This document shows positions 1-5,623 of a stretch of 8,921 nucleotides of DNA, piece after piece. Numbering within the stretch: position 1 is the first letter of the stretch; each line of letters starts with the position of its first letter. This stretch comes from Prolixibacteraceae bacterium. Lineage in GTDB: Bacteria; Bacteroidota; Bacteroidia; Bacteroidales; Prolixibacteraceae. Made by a program: the position numbers and the translations under genes. The notes below the pieces were generated by a model. That model was given only the letters and a program-made list of their open reading frames with translations. It made no database searches and was not told where the DNA came from. The DNA is taken from NCBI GenBank assembly GCA_016930735.1, contig JAFGGF010000306.1, positions 1-8,921 of the forward strand, given 5' to 3'.

Positions 1-940
1 AGTTTACAGAGGTTTAACAGAAGCCCTGCCCTACCACAGACTTTTTAACTCACCTATTTCTGAAGGAGCAATCGTTGGAACTGCAATTGGTTATGCAATG
101 TGCGGAGGACGCGTAATTCCGGAAATAATGTATTGCGATTTTCTGGGCCGTTCGGGTGATGAAGTATTTAATCAAATGCCTAAGTGGCAGGCAATGAGCG
201 GTAACGTTATTAAAATGCCCGTTGTCCTCCGGGTTTCAGTTGGCTCAAAATACGGGGCTCAACATTCACAGGACTGGACTTCACTGGTTGCCCATATTCC
301 GGGATTGAAAGTTGTTTTCCCGGCAACACCATACGATGCCAAAGGATTGATGAATGCTGCCCTTCAGGGAACAGATCCGGTTGTATTCTTTGAAAGCCAG
401 CGGATTTACGACATTGGGGAACAATTCCATAAAGGAGGTGTACCTGAAGGATATTATGAAATCCCGATTGGTGAACCAGATGTAAAAAAAGAAGGGAAAG
501 ATATTACTATTCTTTCTATTGGAGCAACACTCTACCGGGTTGTTGAAGCGGCCAAAACACTGGAAGAAAAATACAAGATGTCAGCAGAAATTATTGATGC
601 ACGGTCGTTGGTACCATTTAATTACACACCGGTTATTGAATCGATTAAAAAAACAGGCCGGATCGTTATTGCCGGCGATGCTTCTGCACGTGGTTCATTC
701 CTCCGCGACCTGGCTTCCAATATTACTGAACTGACATTCGACTACCTTGATGCGCCTCCGGTAGTTGTTGGCTCGCGAAACTGGATCATTCCGGCACATG
801 AACTGGAAAATTACTTTTTCCCGCAACCCGGATGGCTTCTGGATGCCATACATAAAAGAATTGTCCCGTTAAATGGCTACATTCCTGAAAACGATTTTTC
901 GGAAGAAGAACAAATAAAAAGAAATAAAGAAGGAGTATAA
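1..940 (+). CDS. 2-oxo-acid dehydrogenase E1 component, beta region (5' partial)
   Basis: This is the C-terminal part of the thiamine-diphosphate-dependent E1 decarboxylase of a pyruvate/branched-chain 2-oxo-acid dehydrogenase complex, a cytosolic enzyme that decarboxylates a 2-oxo acid and passes the acyl group to lipoyl-E2. The frame is open from base 2, giving 312 visible residues, so the start lies outside the window; the ATG at 98 is internal. Seen in the sequence: the E1-beta signature SPISEGAIVGTAIGYA just after the edge, the GAQHSQ active-site loop (His codon 263-265), VPGLKVV-like IPGLKVVFPATPYDAKGL, DPVVFFES, and then the transketolase C-terminal domain from about base 494 (ITILSIGATLYRVVEAA, EIIDARSLVPF). 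Bacteroidota often encode E1 alpha and beta as one fused chain; whether that is so here cannot be seen. The substrate (pyruvate, branched-chain 2-oxo acids or 2-oxobutyrate) is not decided by the visible part. A terminator follows it. Confidence 0.88.
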   Translation, partial: VYRGLTEALPYHRLFNSPISEGAIVGTAIGYAMCGGRVIPEIMYCDFLGRSGDEVFNQMPKWQAMSGNVIKMPVVLRVSVGSKYGAQHSQDWTSLVAHIPGLKVVFPATPYDAKGLMNAALQGTDPVVFFESQRIYDIGEQFHKGGVPEGYYEIPIGEPDVKKEGKDITILSIGATLYRVVEAAKTLEEKYKMSAEIIDARSLVPFNYTPVIESIKKTGRIVIAGDASARGSFLRDLASNITELTFDYLDAPPVVVGSRNWIIPAHELENYFFPQPGWLLDAIHKRIVPLNGYIPENDFSEEEQIKRNKEGV

Positions 941-990
941 ATTTCAGAAACAAAAGACGAACTATTCCTCTACTTATTAATAAACTGACA

Positions 991-1005
991 GTCTTATAAT
1001 AAGAC
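991..1005. repeat. Short inverted repeat just upstream of the terminator
   Basis: GTCTTAT (991-997) and ATAAGAC (999-1005) form an almost gapless 7-bp palindrome. An alternative outer pairing is CAGTC (989-993) with GACTG (1006-1010). It abuts the terminator stem and may be an accessory 3'-end structure or a protein site; no function can be assigned from sequence. Confidence 0.4.
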
Positions 1006-1010
1006 GACTG

Positions 1011-1036
1011 AATCCGGCTTCTGCCGGATTTTTTTT
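1011..1036 (+). terminator. Rho-independent terminator after the E1 gene
   Basis: A perfect 8-bp stem, AATCCGGC (1011-1018) and GCCGGATT (1023-1030), closes a TTCT tetraloop and runs straight into further T residues (to 1036). It lies 70 bp after the E1 stop codon and 25 bp before the next start, so it should insulate the E1 unit from the DUF1284-like gene. Confidence 0.9.
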
Positions 1037-1060
1037 AATTTTACCCCAAACCAAAATAAA

Positions 1061-1510
1061 ATGAAGGAGCTATTGATTCTTCGCCCACATCATATCCTTG
1101 ACATTATCAGGAATTATGGCCATTTTGAAAAATTCACACCTCACCCTTATGGCCATGCTCAGCACCGGATTTCTGAAATATTGGTTTCAAACCCGAATAT
1201 TAAAATAAAACTGATTAATGGTTCCGATGATATTTGCACTCCCTGTAAGCATCTTCTTCTAAACGGATTTTGTAACGATGTTTTGCACCAGCTGGAAGTG
1301 CCGGTTTCTAAACAGGAATACAATGATTCTCTTGATAAAAAACTATTCCCTTACCTCAACTTGAAAGAAAATTCGATTATAACATTTAAAGAATTCCTCA
1401 AAATTGTTAACAATAAAACACCCGGAATTGAGGAAATTTGTTCCCATCCGAAAGAAGACAAAAACTTTAGGCTGGAAGGGTTGAAGAAAGGTCTGTCAAA
1501 ACTTCTTTAA
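1061..1510 (+). CDS. DUF1284-like small protein with four cysteines
   Basis: This 149-residue, probably cytosolic protein has no signal peptide or membrane segment. The N-terminal LRPHHIL (residues 7-13) and the later DDICTPC (56-62) match my recollection of the DUF1284 family, in which a basic-His-His start and a Cys-rich centre are conserved and metal or iron-sulfur binding has been suspected. Cysteines at 59, 62, 71 and 127 give a C-x2-C-x8-C plus distal C arrangement that could hold an Fe-S cluster or zinc; this is inference. The N-terminal half is also His-rich (H10, H11, H21, H28, H32, H35). The start ATG is the first in frame after the terminator, with no clear Shine-Dalgarno. It is separated by 121 bp from the regulator downstream, so it appears monocistronic. 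No specific reaction can be named. Confidence 0.7.
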   Translation: MKELLILRPHHILDIIRNYGHFEKFTPHPYGHAQHRISEILVSNPNIKIKLINGSDDICTPCKHLLLNGFCNDVLHQLEVPVSKQEYNDSLDKKLFPYLNLKENSIITFKEFLKIVNNKTPGIEEICSHPKEDKNFRLEGLKKGLSKLL

Positions 1511-1563
1511 AAGAGGAATACTGGTATTTAATATTCATTCTGAATTCAATCAAAATTATTATA

Positions 1564-1599
1564 AATATTTTGCCATAATAAAATATTGCATTACATTGT
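1564..1599 (+). promoter_or_regulatory. Candidate promoter and operator for the Lrp-type regulator/PLP enzyme pair
   Basis: The 121-bp gap 1511-1631 is very AT-rich. It contains an inverted repeat, AATATTTT (1564-1571) and AAAATATT (1580-1587) spaced by 8 bases, the sort of AT-rich dyad that Lrp/AsnC proteins bind. Within it TTTG (1569-1572) followed after 19 bases by TACATTG (1592-1598) roughly fits the Bacteroidota -33/-7 pattern (TTTG, TAnnTTTG) with one T missing. Both assignments are tentative. Autoregulation would be normal for this regulator family. Confidence 0.35.
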
Positions 1600-1631
1600 A
1601 CTGAGTTTTATTTCAATAACAGTATTTTATT

Positions 1632-2099
1632 ATGCCACTAGATATTATCGACCAAAGAATCTTAATAATTCTTCAGGAAAACGGAAGGATTACAAATGCC
1701 GAATTGGCCAAACAGATCGGGATGTCACCTCCACCGACTTTGGAACGGGTTAAAAAACTTGAAAAACAGGGATTCATAAAAAAATATGTGGCGCTTGTAA
1801 ATCCGGGCTCTGTAGGTATAAAAAATTTTGTGTTTGTTGAGGTAACTCTTGGCAGGCACGGGAAAGAAATTGTCGACAATTTTATAAAGGAGATCAACAA
1901 AATTGAGGAGGTTATGGAGTGCCATCACATAACCGGCGATGCCGATTTCCTTTTAAAAATAGCAGTTAGGGATATCTCAGTTTATGAAGAATTGTTGCTT
2001 CACAAACTAACGGCATTACCCGATATTCAGCATCTGAAGACGTTGGTTGTCCTTTCCACAATGAAAAACGAAACTGGATTACAAATTCAAAATCTTTAG
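1632..2099 (+). CDS. Lrp/AsnC-family transcriptional regulator
   Basis: This 155-residue protein has the usual length and two-domain layout of feast/famine regulators. An N-terminal winged helix-turn-helix covers about residues 4-52 (LDIIDQRILIILQENGRI, then AELAKQIGMS and the recognition helix PPTLERVKKLEKQG). A C-terminal RAM ligand-binding/oligomerisation domain runs from about 65 to 145, with the conserved glycine-acid turn ITGDADFLLK (100-109). Such proteins form dimers to octamers on DNA and respond to amino acids. The stop codon is only 2 bp from the start of the Cys/Met PLP enzyme gene, so the two are almost certainly co-transcribed and the regulator probably senses an amino acid substrate of that enzyme, such as methionine. 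MdeR of Pseudomonas putida, which controls methionine gamma-lyase, is a known parallel. The ATG is chosen because family homology begins right at it; there is no clear Shine-Dalgarno. Confidence 0.93.
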   Translation: MPLDIIDQRILIILQENGRITNAELAKQIGMSPPPTLERVKKLEKQGFIKKYVALVNPGSVGIKNFVFVEVTLGRHGKEIVDNFIKEINKIEEVMECHHITGDADFLLKIAVRDISVYEELLLHKLTALPDIQHLKTLVVLSTMKNETGLQIQNL

Positions 2100-2101
2100 A
2101 A

Positions 2102-3475
2102 ATGACAAAGGATTTGACCTATTGGATTGAAAAAGGCAAAGAGATGGTTGCCAATCGTGAAGCACGGATTGCAAAAGCAAAAAAATGGAAATTCGACACC
2201 ATTGCAACACACGGTTTATATGATGCTAATGAAGCTCTTTCATTAAATAACGGTTCAATCATGGAACCCGTTTACCTGAGCCCTGCCCAGGCGTACGAAA
2301 ACAGCGCTGAAATGGAAGCCGGCCTTTCTTACCAAATGCCAAACTGGTGTTACTCACGCATTGCCAATCCAACAACTTACTTCCTTGAAGAAACAACTGC
2401 GCTTCTTGAAACATACGGATCAGAAATTAGGGCTACCTGCCTGGCAACAGCAAGCGGTATGAGCGCTATCAGGACTGCAACCGATCCTTTTTTGGTTTAT
2501 GATAAAAAATTTCCAAACCCAAATATTGTTACAAGTGCCAAGGTTTATGGCGGAACTTTTCAGCAATTCTGGGTTCGCAGGCACCAGGAGCAGGGGCTTG
2601 AGGTCCGTTGGGTAAAAGAACCTGAAAACATGGAAGAATGGGAAAACCTGATTGATGAAAACACCCGCTTTGTTTATGGTGAATTCCCTTCAAATCCAAC
2701 TGTTGGAATTTTCGACATAAGTGAAGTTGCCAAACTGGCTCATAAATTTGAAATCCCTTTAATTGTTGATGCAACCTGTGCATCGCCGGCACTGACCCGC
2801 CCACTTGTTTTAGGCGCTGATATCGTAATTCAATCGGCCTCAAAAATTATTGGCGGAAGCGGCACTTCAATCATCGGATTATTAACTGCCAAACTCGATA
2901 TTACGAGTAAAATTGGTTCAGAAGAAATGAAGCATGATTTTGCAACCTGGGCAAAACTCTGGCCCTTTCGCGATAATGGACCGACTATAAATCCTATGGC
3001 TTCATTTATGACTTTAAATGACCTTCGGACCCTTCGGATGCGGGCTGAAAAAATGAGCCACAATGCCATGCTTGTTGCCCAATACCTCGAAAATCATCCT
3101 AAAATTGAAAGAGTACATTATCCGGGGCTACAATCCTATGCGGCATATAAAATGGCGAAAAAATACATGCAACTTGCCGACGATGGAAGGAATATGTTTG
3201 GCTATATGTTTGCCGTTGAGATAGGAGAAAAATCAGAAAACTCTTCCAAAAATTCAAGGAAATTTTACGATGCACTTCAGATGGCCTGGCGCGCCACCGA
3301 TTTAGGCAGGGTTAAAACTGTAGCAACCTTAAATGCAATATCAACGCATCAGCAACAAGGTGAAGAAGGCAGGGCTCTGGCATCGATTAAACCAAATACC
3401 TGCCGAATTGCATGTGGAATTGAACATGCTGATGATATAATTGCAGATATGGAGCAGGCTTTAAAAAGTATATAG
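2102..3475 (+). CDS. PLP-dependent Cys/Met metabolism enzyme (methionine gamma-lyase-like)
   Basis: This is a 457-residue cytosolic fold-type I PLP enzyme of the trans-sulfuration superfamily (methionine gamma-lyase, cystathionine gamma-synthase/lyase, O-acetylhomoserine sulfhydrylase). Visible landmarks: YSRIANPT (84-91) with the phosphate-binding Tyr/Arg, ATASGMSAI (115-123), the stacking Tyr149 in VYGGTF, EFPSNPT (194-200), Asp223 (VDATCASP) for the pyridine nitrogen, the Schiff-base Lys248 in QSASKIIGG, and Arg435 (CRIACGIEH) for the substrate carboxylate. It is longer than typical gamma-lyases (about 400) because of roughly 40 extra N-terminal residues, and the stretch GPTINPMASF...HYPGL (293-343) resembles O-acetylhomoserine sulfhydrylases. 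Cys116 of Pseudomonas methionine gamma-lyase aligns with Gly151, so gamma-lyase activity is not assured. It starts 2 bp after the Lrp-type regulator; that context favours a catabolic role in methionine or homocysteine breakdown to 2-oxobutyrate, ammonia and a thiol. Confidence 0.85.
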   Translation: MTKDLTYWIEKGKEMVANREARIAKAKKWKFDTIATHGLYDANEALSLNNGSIMEPVYLSPAQAYENSAEMEAGLSYQMPNWCYSRIANPTTYFLEETTALLETYGSEIRATCLATASGMSAIRTATDPFLVYDKKFPNPNIVTSAKVYGGTFQQFWVRRHQEQGLEVRWVKEPENMEEWENLIDENTRFVYGEFPSNPTVGIFDISEVAKLAHKFEIPLIVDATCASPALTRPLVLGADIVIQSASKIIGGSGTSIIGLLTAKLDITSKIGSEEMKHDFATWAKLWPFRDNGPTINPMASFMTLNDLRTLRMRAEKMSHNAMLVAQYLENHPKIERVHYPGLQSYAAYKMAKKYMQLADDGRNMFGYMFAVEIGEKSENSSKNSRKFYDALQMAWRATDLGRVKTVATLNAISTHQQQGEEGRALASIKPNTCRIACGIEHADDIIADMEQALKSI

Positions 3476-3546
3476 TTATTCTTTAACTTCGATTTTAATC
3501 ATAAACCAAACTTTATTATCCCTGTTCCAGTTTTAAGAATTATTCC

Positions 3547-3554
3547 TATTTTTG
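3547..3554 (+). promoter_or_regulatory. Possible Bacteroidota -7 box before the metal-efflux genes
   Basis: TATTTTTG matches the Bacteroidota -7 consensus TAnnTTTG exactly and lies 6 bp before the ATG at 3561, which would place transcription start at or next to the start codon. No convincing -33 element is seen about 20 bases upstream, and the region is AT-rich enough for a chance match. Confidence 0.25.
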
Positions 3555-3560
3555 AAGTTC

Positions 3561-3950
3561 ATGCGAATAAAAAATCAAATAGCAATATTTTTACTGGCAA
3601 TATATTCTGTTGTGCTGGTACATAGTTTTATTCCCCATGAACACCATAATGATTTTTTTGAATGTGGTAAATCATGCAGCACACATAATGAATTTATCAG
3701 CGAAAAATGTACAACCACTTTTCACAGCCACGAAAATAAACCTCACAAACATCTCCATTGCCATTTTAATGTAAAACTGGTTCTGACAAAATTTATTGAT
3801 ATTTCTGACTTATTTATCGATAAGAGTTGCGAAGAACTGATCGTTGCTGAATTCGAAGGCGAAAAAATAAATCATTTCTGTTTTTTACAAATTATTCCGG
3901 AACCTCAATGCCGGGATGTCAACCTCAGAGCTCCTCCTGTATTTTCATGA
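3561..3950 (+). CDS. Small exported His/Cys-rich protein of the metal-efflux locus
   Basis: This 129-residue protein has an N-terminal hydrophobic segment (about residues 7-22, IAIFLLAIYSVVLVHS), acting as a signal peptide or membrane anchor, followed by a metal-ligand-rich region: PHEHH, ECGKSC, THN, FHSHENKPHKHLHCH. I count 12 His and 7 Cys. The C-terminus ends in an RAPP motif (NLRAPPVFS). It is likely periplasmic. Its place directly before the adaptor and RND pump genes suggests it binds, senses or delivers the exported metal; that role is inference from composition and context. A TTG at 3552 would add three residues, but the ATG at 3561 gives a better signal peptide. The gap to the adaptor gene is 101 bp and contains inverted repeats, so it may be co-transcribed or separately controlled. 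I do not recognise a named family with certainty. Confidence 0.8.
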   Translation: MRIKNQIAIFLLAIYSVVLVHSFIPHEHHNDFFECGKSCSTHNEFISEKCTTTFHSHENKPHKHLHCHFNVKLVLTKFIDISDLFIDKSCEELIVAEFEGEKINHFCFLQIIPEPQCRDVNLRAPPVFS

Positions 3951-3980
3951 TTATACCTGTATGAATAATTTCTGAATTTG

Positions 3981-4052
3981 GCTCAAGCCTTTTTCATGCT
4001 TCTTATTTATTCATAATCAATTATTATGAAAGATTTGAGCATAAACATGAAA
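3981..4052 (+). promoter_or_regulatory. Structured leader with competing inverted repeats before the adaptor gene
   Basis: Immediately before the adaptor start there is a perfect 8-bp hairpin, TTCATAAT (4010-4017) and ATTATGAA (4023-4030), with a 5-base loop. It is nested within GCTCAA (3981-3986) and TTGAGC (4035-4040). TTTCATG (3992-3998) can pair either with ATGAAA (4026-4031), disrupting the inner hairpin, or with CATGAAA (4046-4052), which reaches the first start codon. There is no T-tract after the hairpin, so it is not a standard terminator. It could be an operator for a metal-responsive repressor, an mRNA element, or a processing site. Confidence 0.4.
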
Positions 4053-5611
4053 TGCAAATCATGAACATTATAAAATCTAAAAAAACAAAAATGAAAACTT
4101 TCGTTTTCTGTATTCCGATAGTTTTGTTTTTACTGTCGGGATGCAATAATCAACCAACCATGCCCGATGAACACTACAATGAACATGAAGGTGAAACTGC
4201 GGGCTTCCAATATACTGCCTATAGCGAAGACCTGGAATTGTTTGCCGAAGCAAGTCCGTTTGTTTTAGGGGAAACGGCAGAAATTCTTGCACATTTTTCC
4301 TGGTTAAAGAATTTCAAACCTTTGACTGAAGGAAGCATAACCCTCAGCCTGATAACCGGAAATAAAGGGATCAGAGTTTCTTTGGATGGGCCTGAGCGCC
4401 CGGGTATTTATCGGTTCAGATTAAAACCTGAAACTGCGGGGAAAGGCAAACTGGTTTTTGACATTAAAACAAACCAACAAAATTATTCCATAACAGTTCC
4501 CGGAATCGAGGTTTTTGAAGATGAAGATGAAGATGAAGCTATCCACGAGGCGGAAGAAGCAATAATTTCAAGTCCTAACGGGATCGTTTTTACAAAAGAA
4601 CAATCGTGGAAAATTGATTTTGCCACTGATTATCCGGTTGAAGAACCATTTGGTACGGTTATAAAAACAACGGCATTGGTTGAACCTGCACAAGGCGATG
4701 AAACAGTTATTTCAGCAAAAACCAACGGGATTATTGGGTTTGGGAATCAAATGCTTGCACCTGGAACTTCAGTTTTAAAAAATAAAACCCTGTTTACAAT
4801 TTCAGGAAAAAACATGGCCGATAATAATCTGACGATCCGTTTTAATGAGGCAAAAAATATTTTTGAAAAAGCAAAAGCAAATTTCGAAAGGCTTTCTGCA
4901 CTTGCCGATGATAAAATTGTTTCGCAAAAAGAATTGCTCGAAAGTAAAACCGAATACGAAAATGCAAAAGTTGTTTTCGAAAATCTGAAAGAAAACTTTA
5001 ACGAAAACGGGCAGCCGGTTGCAAGTCCGGTTGATGGTTACATCAAACATATTCAATATTCTCAGGGCGATTTTGTTGAAGCCGGACAAGCTGTACTTAC
5101 TGTTGCCCGGAATAAAAATCTTTTCCTGAAAGCCGAAGTCCAGCAAAAATATCAGCACCTTCTCCCCGACTTAAATGGTGCTAATATTATTCTTTCACAA
5201 GGCGGAAAGGTGCTTTCGCTGGAAGAATTAAACGGGAAAATAATTTCGTGGGGGAAAAGTGTTTCTGACGAAAGTTTTCTGATTCCGGTAACTCTTCAGG
5301 TTGAAAATAATGATGACCTTTTTCCGGGAAGTATTGTCGATATAAATTTGAAAAGTGAATCAAAAAATACAGCTCTAATAGTCCCAACCTCGGCATTGAT
5401 TGAAGAACAGGGCAACTACTTTGTTTTTGTCCAGCTTACGCCTGAGCTATTTGAAAAAAGGGAAATTAAACCCGGCGATTCCGACGGGCTTAACACAGTT
5501 ATCACGCAGGGAATTTCTGCTTCAGACCGGATCGTCACACGCGGAGGAATCCTTGTAAAACTGGCAGCAGTTTCAAATAATTTGGATCCCCATGCAGGCC
5601 ATGTTCATTAA
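4052..5611 (+). CDS. RND efflux periplasmic adaptor lipoprotein (CusB/CzcB-like)
   Basis: This is the membrane-fusion subunit that links the inner-membrane pump to the outer-membrane channel. The 519 residues begin with a lipoprotein signal whose lipobox LLSGC puts the lipidated Cys at 31. In order: a beta-rich extra N-terminal domain (about 45-155) of the kind seen in metal-efflux adaptors; a very acidic linker EDEDEDEAIHEAEEA (156-170); first lipoyl half (about 218-250); an alpha-helical coiled-coil hairpin (about 260-315); second lipoyl half (SPVDGYIKHIQYSQGDFVEAGQ, 325-346); beta-barrel (about 355-440); membrane-proximal domain (about 441-505); and a His-containing tail DPHAGHVH (512-519). 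In-frame ATGs at 4061 and 4091 are alternatives; the one at 4091 gives the most typical short lipoprotein signal (Cys at 18). The gene is 12 bp before the pump gene, so they are co-translated partners. The His tail and acidic linker support metal rather than drug export. Confidence 0.9.
   Translation: MQIMNIIKSKKTKMKTFVFCIPIVLFLLSGCNNQPTMPDEHYNEHEGETAGFQYTAYSEDLELFAEASPFVLGETAEILAHFSWLKNFKPLTEGSITLSLITGNKGIRVSLDGPERPGIYRFRLKPETAGKGKLVFDIKTNQQNYSITVPGIEVFEDEDEDEAIHEAEEAIISSPNGIVFTKEQSWKIDFATDYPVEEPFGTVIKTTALVEPAQGDETVISAKTNGIIGFGNQMLAPGTSVLKNKTLFTISGKNMADNNLTIRFNEAKNIFEKAKANFERLSALADDKIVSQKELLESKTEYENAKVVFENLKENFNENGQPVASPVDGYIKHIQYSQGDFVEAGQAVLTVARNKNLFLKAEVQQKYQHLLPDLNGANIILSQGGKVLSLEELNGKIISWGKSVSDESFLIPVTLQVENNDDLFPGSIVDINLKSESKNTALIVPTSALIEEQGNYFVFVQLTPELFEKREIKPGDSDGLNTVITQGISASDRIVTRGGILVKLAAVSNNLDPHAGHVH
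4517..4538 (+). repeat. GAAGAT hexanucleotide repeat within the adaptor gene
   Basis: Three full copies and a partial fourth copy of GAAGAT encode the acidic Glu-Asp linker of the adaptor. The unit is a multiple of three, so slippage would change linker length without a frameshift. Confidence 0.8.
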
Positions 5612-5623
5612 AATTGAAAAGCT

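Noticed and set aside
519..734. 71-residue + strand open frame inside the E1 gene
   Set aside because: It overlaps the E1 coding frame entirely, which shows strong family motifs; the alternative translation has no recognisable features.
1517..1528. AATAC-TG-GTATT inverted repeat after the DUF1284-like gene, as a terminator
   Set aside because: The two-base spacer is too short for an RNA hairpin loop, the arms are AT-rich and no T-tract follows.
3476..3546. Search for a terminator between the PLP enzyme and the metal-efflux genes
   Set aside because: The gap is AT-rich but I find no stem followed by a T-tract, so separation of the two units is not shown by sequence.
3552..3560. TTG start for the His/Cys-rich protein
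   Set aside because: The ATG nine bases downstream gives a typical signal peptide, and the TTG lies within a possible promoter box.
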